From assembly GCF_913057115.1 (NCBI RefSeq), contig NZ_CAJXNN010000018.1, positions 1 through 64,000 on the forward strand: a DNA stretch of 64,000 nt. Reading direction: 5' to 3'. The notes below the pieces were generated by a model. That model saw only the letters and a program-made list of their open reading frames with translations. It was not told the DNA's origin and searched no databases. The position numbers and the translations under genes were made by a program. Origin of the DNA: an uncultured Roseovarius sp. (GTDB lineage: Bacteria > Pseudomonadota > Alphaproteobacteria > Rhodobacterales > Rhodobacteraceae). Shown one piece after another: positions 17,874-26,518 of this stretch (position 1 is the stretch's first letter; each line of letters starts with the position of its first letter).

Positions 17874-18710
17874 ATGATTAATCTCGAAAATAAAACCCTT
17901 TATGTATCTCTCTTTGGCCCGTTGCGCCTGCGGCAGGCTCAGGGGCTTCACGCCCTGAACCTCTCGGGTACGACGCGCGAACTCCTGACTTATCTTCTTA
18001 ACCGCGCCGGCGAAGCGACCCGGCGCGATTCCCTGATCCACACATTTTGGCCGAACTCTCCGCAGGATAAGGGGCGGTCCGCGTTGAATACGGCGCTATG
18101 GCGGATCAACAAGATGCTTGATCGTATCGACGGGGTTGCCATCAGGGCGCTTGATGACCTCATTGTGCTGGAAACCTCTGAACATGTCTTTGTCGATGGG
18201 GCCGATCTGACACGGCTATACTGGCAAGCGCGCCGCATGATGACCGACGCTGGCCGCATCGACATCACGATCCGCCGAACCCTCTCGGATTTGCTTGAGC
18301 GCTGTAGTGGGAGCTTTCTGGAAGGCTGCAATGCGCAATGGGCCTTGGAAGACCGGGCCCGCGTCGAAGGCTTGCGGATGCGTGCCCTCGATCTGCTGAT
18401 GGAGGATGCAAGCCGCCGCGACGCAGTGGGCGACGCCTTGAGTTGGGGCCGCCTGATCCTGACGATCGACCCCCTGCGCGAGACCGTATATCATGACATG
18501 ATGTGCCTCTATGTCGAGAACGGCGAACGCCATAAGGCGCTGATGCTATATGAAGAATTGCGGGGAATTCTTGCGGAGGAACTGCAGGTCGATCTTGACC
18601 CGGCAACCCGTGAATTGCGCAATAGCATCATGGAAAGCCGCATCACGCGTCGCACCAAGCGCCCACTGCGCGACCACGAAAAGACCAGCAGAGAAAACGC
18701 TCGGCTTTAA
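17874..18710 (+). CDS. SARP-type regulator (winged helix plus BTAD)
   Basis: This 278-residue regulator has an OmpR/PhoB-like winged helix in residues 1-95 (LYVSLFGPLRLRQ, LLTYLLNRAGEATRRDSLI, then HTFWPNSPQDKGRSALNTAL) and a bacterial transcriptional activation domain of TPR-like helices, including DRARVEGLRMRALDLLMEDA and IDPLRETVYHDMMCLYVENG. The ATG at 17874 is preferred to an in-frame GTG at 17832 because MINLENKTLYVSLFG is the usual domain start. A terminator follows immediately, then the eCIS operon with an 11-bp direct-repeat array, so it is the likely pathway activator. Confidence 0.85.
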   Translation: MINLENKTLYVSLFGPLRLRQAQGLHALNLSGTTRELLTYLLNRAGEATRRDSLIHTFWPNSPQDKGRSALNTALWRINKMLDRIDGVAIRALDDLIVLETSEHVFVDGADLTRLYWQARRMMTDAGRIDITIRRTLSDLLERCSGSFLEGCNAQWALEDRARVEGLRMRALDLLMEDASRRDAVGDALSWGRLILTIDPLRETVYHDMMCLYVENGERHKALMLYEELRGILAEELQVDLDPATRELRNSIMESRITRRTKRPLRDHEKTSRENARL

Positions 18711-18734
18711 CAGTTAATACCCCAAGACAACTTG

Positions 18735-18770
18735 CCCCGCGCTCTTTCAGGAGCGCGGGGTTTTCCTTTT
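18735..18770 (+). terminator. intrinsic terminator of the SARP-type gene
   Basis: A perfect 10-bp stem CCCCGCGCTC/GAGCGCGGGG (18735-18744 and 18751-18760) with loop TTTCAG is followed by TTTTCCTTTT. It separates the regulator transcript from the structural operon, so the operon needs its own promoter. Confidence 0.9.
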
Positions 18771-18781
18771 CAGATTGCAGG

Positions 18782-18842
18782 CTGTGACAGGTCTGTGACG
18801 GCGTGGTGAACACCGGGTGAGGGCAAGTGCATCTTGACGTGA
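18782..18842 (+). promoter_or_regulatory. 11-bp direct-repeat operator array of the eCIS operon
   Basis: CTGTGAC occurs at 18782-18788 and again at 18793-18799. The tetramer GTGA falls at 18784, 18795, 18806, 18817 and 18839, all on one exact 11-bp lattice with one slot (18828) degenerate. SARP and PhoB/OmpR winged-helix proteins bind head-to-tail direct repeats of 11 bp. The array lies between the regulator's terminator and the first operon gene. A -35-like TTGACG overlaps the last repeat. It is a strong operator candidate for the regulator at 17874. Confidence 0.65.
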
Positions 18843-18894
18843 CCCTTCCCGAACCCCGCCAGCCTAGGGTGGTATCACGAAAGGATGTGATGCC

Positions 18895-19104
18895 GTGGCT
18901 GCTAACCGCTCTCGCAAATCTGCGCCCAAATTACGCGCTGCCGTTTTTGTCCTGCGCGTTCCCGGGCCGAACAGCCCGATTGAGGTGGAGTATGTCAACG
19001 CGGATCAAACGAGCCAGCACGAGACACTCGCAAAGGCGTTTGCGCTCATTGAAGCCATAGCATCCAACGTGCCGCCCGATTCCGATCAGGACCGATGGCA
19101 CTGA
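18895..19104 (+). CDS. small basic-then-acidic protein, first gene of the eCIS operon
   Basis: This 69-codon frame starts with GTG (AAGGA about 10 bp upstream) and ends 27 bp before the sheath gene. It begins with a basic stretch (AANRSRKSAPKLRAAVFVLR) and continues as a probable strand-helix unit (PIEVEYVNADQTSQHETLAKAF). I recognise no family. Its place directly behind the operator array suggests a chaperone or regulatory role in assembly, but nothing in the sequence shows this. Confidence 0.6.
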   Translation: MAANRSRKSAPKLRAAVFVLRVPGPNSPIEVEYVNADQTSQHETLAKAFALIEAIASNVPPDSDQDRWH

Positions 19105-19131
19105 CCCCATGAGACAGAACAGGAAGGTTCC

Positions 19132-21141
19132 ATGTTAACCAATCAGTTCCCGGGCGTTCACGTCAAAGAGATCCCAAGCGGTGCCCGCCCCATCGCGTCC
19201 ATATCGACTTCGAACACGGTGTTCATTGACGTCTTCAAACGCGGACCAATGGACAAGGCCGTGCGCCTGACCTCGATGGCGGACTTCGAAACGATCTTTG
19301 GCGGCGTCTGGTCCAAATCCGAGGCCTCCTACGCGATCCAGCAATACTTCTTGAATGGCGGCAACGTGGCCTTTGTCATCCGCGTGGGTGCCGATGGTGC
19401 GGGGGACGGAAGCGAACCGCTCACCGCGGCATCTGCAACGATCAAGAAGGCCGGTGATCCGACGACCGACGCGCTGAGCATCGAGGCCAAGACGCCGGGT
19501 GCCGCGGGGAACAACATTTTTTATGGGCTGATCCCGGTTGACGGTGAAACCAAGTACCACCTGCTGGTTCGTCAATATGATGGCGCATTGGTGGTGGCCG
19601 AAGAAGTCTACGATAACATCAGCTACGCCACGAAATCCGGTGTCGATGCGGCGAACGCGAGTTCACGGCTTGTGACGCTGGATGCGGTTGGCAATAACAG
19701 TGCCAACCGCGAGCCCGAGCCATCGACCTCCGCGATTGACCTGACAGCGGTGACCGACGCCACCGATCGCCTCAACGCGCTGGTCGCTCTGGGCAAGTCC
19801 GACCTGACCGCACTTGCAGGTGGCCAACCTGACCCACAGTTGGTGAAAGCTACTCGTGCCGGGGCCGAGCTTTCCATTACTGCAAAGGAATTCGGGAGTT
19901 GGGGCAATTCGATTTATGTCGCCACGGCGGAACATGCCTCGGGCACAGAGTACGATTTGTTGGTTCGCCTCTATTCCGGGTCCAAGGTGATTGCCGAAGA
20001 GCTTTACCAAGGGATTTCAAATACGGATGATCCCACCAATCCGGCGATGGCCGAAAACATTGTCAACGGTGCCTCAACGCTTGTCTCTGTCGAGGTGCAC
20101 GCCGCCGGGATACCAACAATCGGATCATTCACACCTGAAAATCTGTTGGATGGAACGACGCAGCCCGCGCAACCCAACTCGATGGAGGTCTTGGGGAACG
20201 GTGATGATGGCCTCGTCCCGTTTATCGGCGATTGGAGTCTGAACATCGCGAATGCGATCCAGGGTTCGAACGCGGCGCGGACGGGTATGAACGCGCTCGA
20301 AGATATCGTGCCGGATGTCTTTAACCTGATGTGCATCCCCGTCGCCTCCTTGATGGACGAGAGCGATGCGAAAAGCGTTTACGAAGCCGCCGAGAAATTC
20401 TGCCGTGATCGCTTTGCCTTCCTGTTGCTTGATCCTAGCGTCGATGCCACCAAGGAGGACGTTTACGATTGGTTCCAAGGCATGGGCAGTGCTGCGTCGC
20501 GCAATGCTGCCGGATATTTCCCACGGCTCAGCTTCTCGGACCCGCTTGCCGGTGGAGCGCCTCGCACGGTGGGGCCATCGGGGATGGTCGCGGGGATGAT
20601 GGCCCGGATCGACGCCTCGCGCGGGGTTTGGAAATCCACCGCCGGAACGGAAACCCGCTTTGGCGGGGGCGCGCCGGGGCAGTTGCTCACCGATCTTGAA
20701 CAGGAACCCTTGAACCGGCTGGGGGTCAATGTCCTGCGGTCCTTCCCGGTCTACGGCAACATCATCTGGGGTGCACGTACCATGGTCGGTGCCGACGATC
20801 TGGCGGATGAATACAAATACGTCGCCGTCCGACGAACTGCGATCTTCATCCAGCAAAGCCTGCAAAGAGGCCTGAAATGGACCGTCTTTGAAGGCAATGA
20901 CGAACGCCTCTGGGGACAGATACGCATGAACGTGAAGGCCTTCATGCAGGGGCTTCACCGGCAAGGGGCCTTCCAGGGCACGATCGCCGATGATGCGTAT
21001 CTCGTGAAATGCGACTCTGAAACAACCACGCAGGCCGATATCGACCTTGGCATCGTCAACATTCTTGTCGCCTTCGCGCCGCTCAAACCGGCAGAGTTCG
21101 TCGTTCTGAATTTCAAACAGCTGACCAAGCTGCCTGAATAA
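19132..21141 (+). CDS. eCIS contractile sheath protein
   Basis: This 669-residue protein forms the outer sheath that contracts to drive the inner tube into a target. The N-terminus (FPGVHVKEIPSGARPIASIS, then FIDVFKRGPMDKAV) and the C-terminal block (YKYVAVRRTAIFIQQSLQRG, FEGNDERLWGQIRMNVKAFM, and NFKQLTKLPE at the end) are those of phage and Afp-type sheaths. It is much longer than most Afp sheaths because two similar inserts (about 112-190 and 244-330) share an N-x-I-Y, EYDLLVR, VIAEELY pattern. It is the only sheath gene present. AGGAAGG precedes the ATG. Confidence 0.93.
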   Translation: MLTNQFPGVHVKEIPSGARPIASISTSNTVFIDVFKRGPMDKAVRLTSMADFETIFGGVWSKSEASYAIQQYFLNGGNVAFVIRVGADGAGDGSEPLTAASATIKKAGDPTTDALSIEAKTPGAAGNNIFYGLIPVDGETKYHLLVRQYDGALVVAEEVYDNISYATKSGVDAANASSRLVTLDAVGNNSANREPEPSTSAIDLTAVTDATDRLNALVALGKSDLTALAGGQPDPQLVKATRAGAELSITAKEFGSWGNSIYVATAEHASGTEYDLLVRLYSGSKVIAEELYQGISNTDDPTNPAMAENIVNGASTLVSVEVHAAGIPTIGSFTPENLLDGTTQPAQPNSMEVLGNGDDGLVPFIGDWSLNIANAIQGSNAARTGMNALEDIVPDVFNLMCIPVASLMDESDAKSVYEAAEKFCRDRFAFLLLDPSVDATKEDVYDWFQGMGSAASRNAAGYFPRLSFSDPLAGGAPRTVGPSGMVAGMMARIDASRGVWKSTAGTETRFGGGAPGQLLTDLEQEPLNRLGVNVLRSFPVYGNIIWGARTMVGADDLADEYKYVAVRRTAIFIQQSLQRGLKWTVFEGNDERLWGQIRMNVKAFMQGLHRQGAFQGTIADDAYLVKCDSETTTQADIDLGIVNILVAFAPLKPAEFVVLNFKQLTKLPE

Positions 21142-21157
21142 GTCACGGGAGAAGATC

Positions 21158-21682
21158 ATGGCACATATATCTGCAACCGGTCAGCGCCTTGACCCCTACC
21201 TAAACTACAAGTTTCGCCTGCTTTGGGATGGTAAGCCCGTGGCGGGTGTGTCCAAGGTATCGGCCCTTAAGCGCACCCAGGAAGTTGTCGAGTTTCGCTC
21301 GGGGGGGGATCCGTCGACGCCCTACAAGCAGCCCGGCATCGTCAAATACGAGGCAATCACCGCCGAACGCGGCATCACTCATTCGGTCGAGTTCGAGCAA
21401 TGGGCCAACAAGTCCTGGAACATTCGCAACGGCGTCGGGGCCGAGGTTTCGCTTGAGGATTTCCGCAAGGACATTCAGCTTGAGATGTTCAACGAGGCCG
21501 GGCAACTGGTTCTGCGGTACAACATCTTCAACTGCTGGATTTCCGAGTTCCAGCAAACCCCGGAACTCGATGCCAGTGCGGCGGGGATTGCCGTGGAAAG
21601 CCTCAAGATCGAGCATGAGGGCTTTGTTCGTGACTACGATGTGACCATGCCGAAAATGCCTGCCTTCACTGATCCGGCTTAA
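21158..21682 (+). CDS. eCIS inner tube protein
   Basis: This 174-residue subunit is of the T4 gp19/Afp1-like tube family and stacks as hexamers inside the sheath. Visible family features are LDPYLNYKFRLLWDGKPVAG at the start, VVEFRSGGDPSTPYKQPG in the middle and the C-terminal strand IAVESLKIEHEGFVRDY. Only one copy of this family is present, whereas Afp/PVC clusters carry several tube paralogues, so the tube should be homohexameric. It lies 16 bp behind the sheath gene. Confidence 0.92.
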   Translation: MAHISATGQRLDPYLNYKFRLLWDGKPVAGVSKVSALKRTQEVVEFRSGGDPSTPYKQPGIVKYEAITAERGITHSVEFEQWANKSWNIRNGVGAEVSLEDFRKDIQLEMFNEAGQLVLRYNIFNCWISEFQQTPELDASAAGIAVESLKIEHEGFVRDYDVTMPKMPAFTDPA

Positions 21683-21687
21683 CGATC

Positions 21688-22365
21688 ATGGCGCTGCGTG
21701 ATGCCGATCTGATCCGCATTTTCGAAGCGGGAGAAACGGGTGGGGCGGCGGCGAAGGCCGATGCGCTGCTGGCCGCCCTGTGCCCCGAACTTGACGGCAA
21801 GGCGCGCGGCGAAATCAGCTTGGGGGATAGGGACAGGCTCTTTTGGAGTTTCAAAACCGAATGGTTTTCGCGCGGTACCCAAATGCTTGCCAAGGTGAAA
21901 TGCCAGTCCTGCGAAGAATGGAACAGCCTTGATCTGGGTGCCGATTTTGTCTTGCCCGCCAAAACAAGCGACGAGGTCAAAGTCACTTTCGCGGGCGAAG
22001 ATTGGAACTTGCGATTACCCGCTCAGGCGGACCTGTCACAGGTCACTCCAGATGGCTTTCCATACTACAGGCTGAACCCGCAAGCGCCTTGGGATGATCC
22101 TGAATTTCGCGACGCTGCCGAAGCGGCAATTGAAGCGGCCGATCCTGCGATCGACGTGGTGATCGACGTACAGTGTCCGGAATGCGGCGCGACCACCCCC
22201 TGCGCCTTCGATGCCCTTTCGTTTTTATGGTCCGATGTCGAAGCACGTGCGCTTCGGGTGTTCTCGGACATTGCCACACTCGCACGCGCTTTTGGCTGGA
22301 GTGAAAGCGAAACCCTTGGCCTGACCGCGCGTCGACGCGCCCGCTACGTGGAGATGGTCAGTTGA
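21688..22365 (+). CDS. eCIS zinc-ribbon protein (baseplate/tube assembly candidate)
   Basis: This 225-residue protein has two CxxC pairs, C72-QS-C75 and C163-PE-C166, about 90 residues apart, which could form one zinc ribbon. The surrounding helices are amphipathic and the C-terminus (LARAFGWSESETLGLTARRR) is a short helical tail. This position, directly behind the tube, is typical of a conserved but poorly described eCIS component that resembles T4 baseplate-hub assembly proteins. That role is inferred from order, not shown. Confidence 0.6.
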   Translation: MALRDADLIRIFEAGETGGAAAKADALLAALCPELDGKARGEISLGDRDRLFWSFKTEWFSRGTQMLAKVKCQSCEEWNSLDLGADFVLPAKTSDEVKVTFAGEDWNLRLPAQADLSQVTPDGFPYYRLNPQAPWDDPEFRDAAEAAIEAADPAIDVVIDVQCPECGATTPCAFDALSFLWSDVEARALRVFSDIATLARAFGWSESETLGLTARRRARYVEMVS

Positions 22366-23090
22366 GCGGCCTGTTCGACAGAATCGGGGCAAAAGTCCTT
22401 GGTGCAGAGGTTGCTGCCGAGGGGCAGGGGGCCGCCTTGTTGCAGCCGGTTTCGGTCGGGGTATTCGGCGAGGAGGGGATCACCTGGCTGGAAGAGGACG
22501 TTACACCGCCAGCACGGCCAAGACGGGACGCCCCGAGCGCTCGACCGCAACCTGAACGTGCCCCGACTCCGGATGACCCTGTCCTTGATACACCGGCGAG
22601 GATTCAGCCTGTCTATCACGAAACCACCCAGCGGTTTGAACGCACCCAAGTGCATCACAACCGGACCATCGAACGGCATGACGTTCCACGCGACACCCCT
22701 GAGAGTCAAAGCCCGTCGACATCCGACCACGTGGTTCCCCCGCAACGCCAGCCAACCGATCACAGGCCTGCACCGGCCAAAACCAAAAATCACCACGACG
22801 ATAAAACTGTGAAGACCAAGCCGGTCGCTCAGCTTCAGCCCGTTACCCCCTCACCCGCGCCCAAAGTGCCTAACGCCACCACTCACCCGGGACAGGCAAG
22901 GGAACGGACCACCCCGCCGTCTTCGTCCCCAACCGTGCAACTGCGGATCGGAGCGATAACCGTGAAAGCCGCGCCACCGCCACAAGCGCCATCGCCGCCC
23001 GCCGCTGCGGCGCCACCCGCCTCTGCGCCCCCGGCCACGGCGCGCGCTGCCGGGGTGACCCTGACCTCGTACCTTGGGTGGAGGCGCTGA
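22362..23090 (+). CDS. disordered proline-rich eCIS protein, TTG start
   Basis: This 242-codon frame starts with TTG overlapping the previous stop (TTGA). A short ordered head (SGLFDRIGAKVLGAEVAAEG) is followed by about 150 residues rich in P, T, R, H and Q, then the block VQLRIGAITVKAAPPPQ, an Ala/Pro linker and the end VTLTSYLGWRR. I have seen a similar short strand plus YL-x-R tail in eCIS proteins at this position, but no function is known. The low-complexity part may be a flexible tether. Confidence 0.65.
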   Translation: MSGLFDRIGAKVLGAEVAAEGQGAALLQPVSVGVFGEEGITWLEEDVTPPARPRRDAPSARPQPERAPTPDDPVLDTPARIQPVYHETTQRFERTQVHHNRTIERHDVPRDTPESQSPSTSDHVVPPQRQPTDHRPAPAKTKNHHDDKTVKTKPVAQLQPVTPSPAPKVPNATTHPGQARERTTPPSSSPTVQLRIGAITVKAAPPPQAPSPPAAAAPPASAPPATARAAGVTLTSYLGWRR

Positions 23091-23091
23091 T

Positions 23092-24321
23092 ATGCCCAAT
23101 GCCCTCGCCCTTGCCACGGTCACCGCGACCCTCAAGTCCTTGCTGGACACGACAGTCTCGGCCATCGAGTTGTCGCCGCTTTCGACGCCCGAAGTCACGG
23201 CGCGACCGCCGGACGCCATCATCGGCGAGGACGAAATCAATCGCCTCAATCTTTATCCTTGGAAGGTGATGCCGAACCCGGCCTTTGTGAACGAACGCCT
23301 TCCTGCCTATAGCGGTTCAGGCGCGCGGGCTCACAAACCAAGGCTAGGGCTGGACATGTACTATGTTCTGACGGCGACCGGGGCCTCGGACATGGCGGCT
23401 GAAATCCTTCTTGGTATCGGTATGCAGGTTTTGCACGAACACCCGATGCTGCTAGAGGACGACATCACGACAGCCATCGCACCGCCCGGCGGGGGTGGTA
23501 CGGACAATCGTCCTGCCGCATTGAAGGTGCTTGAGACCTCCAACCTTGCTGAACAGGTTGAACGCATTGGGATTTCGCCCATACCGGCAACGGATGAGGA
23601 GCTTGGCAAGATCTGGCCCGCCTTCAACTCGGCACTGCGCATGTCGGCCTTCTACCGCGTATCGCTGGCCCTCATCGAACCCGAGGTCGAAATCCTTCCC
23701 GGCCCGCCGGTTCGCGAACCGGTGCTCGACCTCATGACACTGAGGACCCCCCGTATCGCCCGGATCGTGGCGCAAGCGGGCGGCGCGGACAGTGACCCGC
23801 GCCCCGGCACGCCCATCACCGCAGGCACCCGCGTTCTGATCATCGGTGGGGGGCTGTTTTCAAACGACAGTCGACTGCGCATTGGCAGTATGGAATTGGA
23901 TGTGGCAACGCAAACGACTCCACGTAGCGAGGGACTTTCCCTGCTCGTGCCCGCCACGCAGCCCGGGGGGCGCCACGCGGTCTTGGTCGAGCACCTCAAA
24001 GACGGCGAGATTGCTATCGAACGCTCCAACATCGAGGTTCTTTCGATCCAGCCAGAGGTTTCGGCGATCAGTCGAAATACTGGTGCCGCAACGGTGACCC
24101 TCTCGAATCCGGTGAGCGATGAACAATCGGTCCGTCTATTCCTGAACCCGGACGACACGACCAAGGTCCCGCGCAGCTTCTTGGGTGAGACGCAGCAGGC
24201 CGACGCCACCAAGATCGACTTCGCGTTCCCGGATTTGGAAAATGGTGATTACGCTTGGCATGTCACCGTCGATGGCGTCGCCTCGGAGAGCGCGGCTTCA
24301 GAAACCTTCAATGGCTCGTGA
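23092..24321 (+). CDS. eCIS tail terminator / sheath-cap protein (DUF4255, Pvc16-like)
   Basis: This 409-residue protein has the DUF4255/Pvc16_N domain (about 1-190), with blocks DTTVSAIELSPLSTPEV, LNLYPWKVMPNPAFVNERLP and KPRLGLDMYYVLTATG. In Afp and PVC this subunit caps the end of tube and sheath and sets particle length with the tape measure. The C-terminal 200 residues look like immunoglobulin or IPT-type strands (PITAGTRVLIIGGGLFSN). I start at 23092 with GGAGG just upstream. Its stop overlaps the ATPase start by one base. Confidence 0.88.
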   Translation: MPNALALATVTATLKSLLDTTVSAIELSPLSTPEVTARPPDAIIGEDEINRLNLYPWKVMPNPAFVNERLPAYSGSGARAHKPRLGLDMYYVLTATGASDMAAEILLGIGMQVLHEHPMLLEDDITTAIAPPGGGGTDNRPAALKVLETSNLAEQVERIGISPIPATDEELGKIWPAFNSALRMSAFYRVSLALIEPEVEILPGPPVREPVLDLMTLRTPRIARIVAQAGGADSDPRPGTPITAGTRVLIIGGGLFSNDSRLRIGSMELDVATQTTPRSEGLSLLVPATQPGGRHAVLVEHLKDGEIAIERSNIEVLSIQPEVSAISRNTGAATVTLSNPVSDEQSVRLFLNPDDTTKVPRSFLGETQQADATKIDFAFPDLENGDYAWHVTVDGVASESAASETFNGS

Positions 24322-26252
24322 TGGACGATGGCGTGCGTCATATCCCGTGGCCCGAGGCCAATGCCGAGCTGACCAAGTTGGCCCTGAAACGTGCGGCCTG
24401 CCTCGTGCTGGGTGAGGATACCGAGCCTTTTCACTTCGACCGCCAGCAGGACGTGATCCGCGCCCGGATGCGAGGGCAGAGCGTTCTTGCGCAGATGGCC
24501 GCGCGTTTTGGGCTTGATGCCATTGCCACCGATGTGCTCGCAATCGTGGCTTTGTCCGATCAAACCCCAAAGCTCTCCGCCACGCTGGACGAAAACCAAT
24601 ACTCGGTCGAGGGGCGAGCGACACCAGCGCTTTTGCAGGATTGCTTGGGCGAAGACGCACTCACGGCGATATCGCCTGCGGCACCGCTTGTTCAGTCGGG
24701 GCTCTTGCACATTGGGGATGGTGGTCGGAGGTTCGACCGCCCGATCACGCTTTGCATGCCCGCGCTTGAGGCATTGGACGGGCGCATTGCCTTTGACCCT
24801 GCATGGTCGGACCTGATACAGCCACAGCCCGAAATGACGACCCAAGCGCCGGACGAGGGGTTGGCGCTGACGCTGCGCCGTGCGTTGCTTGCGGCGCGTC
24901 AGGTTGGCGGTGCTCGTGTCTTTCACGCGCCCGACGGCATCCCCCGCGTTGCCGCGACGCTGGCCATAATATCGGAAGCGCTGGACTGGCCGATGGTGCA
25001 TATTTCGGTCAGCGATCTGCCCGATGCCGGCCCCGAGCGCGCCACCCTACTCAAGTATATGCGCCGGGATTTCATCCTGACCGGGGCCTTGCCCGTCCTT
25101 CATGTCGAGGACAGGGACATGGCCGTCGCCACCGTTGCCCGTGCCTTGCCGGGTCCGGTTGTCATGCTGGGCGGTGCCATCGAGGCCGGTACCGCTGCTG
25201 ACGTCGCCACCATCCATGCCCCTGAACAAAACCACACACCATTGGCCATCTGGACAGAGCTTTTCGGCGAAGATCAGGCCGAGTCGTTCTGCGCTCCGGA
25301 CGTGGCTGAAACCTTCAATCTATCGCCCGCGCGCGCCCGCCGGGCGGCGCGCAGCGTACAGTTCGGATTGGCCCCCGACCTTTGGCAGGCGGCGCGCGTT
25401 CAAGCTAGGGAAGACATTGGGGCATTGGCGCAAAAGCTGGACCGCCTGTGCCAATGGGATGATCTTGTTTTGCCTCACGCACAGTCCGAGGCACTGGAAC
25501 AAATGGCGCAATTCCTGATGAACCGGCACAAGGTCAATGCCGGGTGGGGGTTTGGCCGAAAGTCCGCCCGTGGCCTTGGCATGGCGGCCCTCTTCTATGG
25601 CGACAGCGGCACCGGTAAAACCTCTGCCGCAGAGGCGCTGGTGGGTCGGATGCGCGATCAGCAGGGCGCGCCGATTTCCCTTTACCGGGTAAACACGGCG
25701 GCACTGGTTTCAAAATACATCGGCGAAACCTCTAAGAATTTTGCGCGGATATTCGAGGCCGGGCGCGCCTCAGGTGCTGCGCTCTTGTTCGACGAGGCTG
25801 AAGGGTTGTTTGGAAAACGCTCCAGCCAGAACCGCGACAGCATCGATAAACACGCCAATGCGGAACTTGGGTTCTTGCTGCAATGCCTTGAAAGCTATCC
25901 GGGCATCGCCATCCTGACCACCAACATGCGACAGGCGATTGATAGTGCCTTCTTCCGGCGCTTCCGTTTCGCCATCGAGTTTCCCTTTCCAGACCGGGCC
26001 GACCGAAAGGCCATATGGCAACGCGTCATTCCCCCGCAAATGCCCTGCGACGCCCTTGATTTCGAGGGTTTGTCGGCGCTGCCGCTTTCGGGGGGCAGTA
26101 TCCGCTCGACCGTCTTGAACGCCGCCTTCATGGCGGCGGGTGATGGCACCGACCGGGTGACAATGCGGCACGTCACGCAGGCCCTGAGGCTCGAATTCGC
26201 CAAACTGGAAAAGGCCCTTCCTGAACGCATGCTTGCGGGGCTTGAGCAATGA
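24321..26252 (+). CDS. eCIS AAA+ ATPase (Afp15-like)
   Basis: This 643-residue cytosolic AAA+ ATPase is needed for particle assembly in Afp/PVC systems. A long variable N-terminal half precedes the ATPase core: Walker A GDSGTGKT at 427-434, Walker B LLFDEAEGLFG near 486, sensor 1 IAILTTNMRQAI and the arginine finger FFRRFRF. The start ATG at 24321 overlaps the cap gene stop (TGATG), and a longer frame from 24255 would run into that gene. It is followed by an ATGA overlap. Confidence 0.92.
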   Translation: MDDGVRHIPWPEANAELTKLALKRAACLVLGEDTEPFHFDRQQDVIRARMRGQSVLAQMAARFGLDAIATDVLAIVALSDQTPKLSATLDENQYSVEGRATPALLQDCLGEDALTAISPAAPLVQSGLLHIGDGGRRFDRPITLCMPALEALDGRIAFDPAWSDLIQPQPEMTTQAPDEGLALTLRRALLAARQVGGARVFHAPDGIPRVAATLAIISEALDWPMVHISVSDLPDAGPERATLLKYMRRDFILTGALPVLHVEDRDMAVATVARALPGPVVMLGGAIEAGTAADVATIHAPEQNHTPLAIWTELFGEDQAESFCAPDVAETFNLSPARARRAARSVQFGLAPDLWQAARVQAREDIGALAQKLDRLCQWDDLVLPHAQSEALEQMAQFLMNRHKVNAGWGFGRKSARGLGMAALFYGDSGTGKTSAAEALVGRMRDQQGAPISLYRVNTAALVSKYIGETSKNFARIFEAGRASGAALLFDEAEGLFGKRSSQNRDSIDKHANAELGFLLQCLESYPGIAILTTNMRQAIDSAFFRRFRFAIEFPFPDRADRKAIWQRVIPPQMPCDALDFEGLSALPLSGGSIRSTVLNAAFMAAGDGTDRVTMRHVTQALRLEFAKLEKALPERMLAGLEQ

Positions 26253-26518
26253 GTTCCGCACCGGTCCCCACCTCCCTTGATCTAAGCATCGAGGGGATGA
26301 CCTTCGATGGCTTTGATCAAGGCTTTGCCGACCGAGTCGCGCAAGCCTTCGAGACAGGCCTTCGCGATGGGCTGGCGCATCCCGATCTCGCCGCACGCTT
26401 GGCGGATCTCAATTCAAGGGCCTTGGGCGCGGTGGTTCTGGACCTGCCCCATGCGGCCACGCCTGAAGATTTTGGTGCTGCCTTGGCGCAGGTGATCTTG
26501 GACGAGGTGTCGCGATGA
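26249..26518 (+). CDS. small acidic eCIS-operon protein
   Basis: This 89-residue acidic protein is joined by ATGA overlaps to both the ATPase gene before it and the giant gene after it. The sequence is predicted mostly helical (FDGFDQGFADRVAQAFETGL). No family is recognised. A small acidic protein tightly coupled to the gene for a 1,753-residue product could be its chaperone or loading factor, but that is inference from position and charge. Confidence 0.7.
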   Translation: MSSAPVPTSLDLSIEGMTFDGFDQGFADRVAQAFETGLRDGLAHPDLAARLADLNSRALGAVVLDLPHAATPEDFGAALAQVILDEVSR

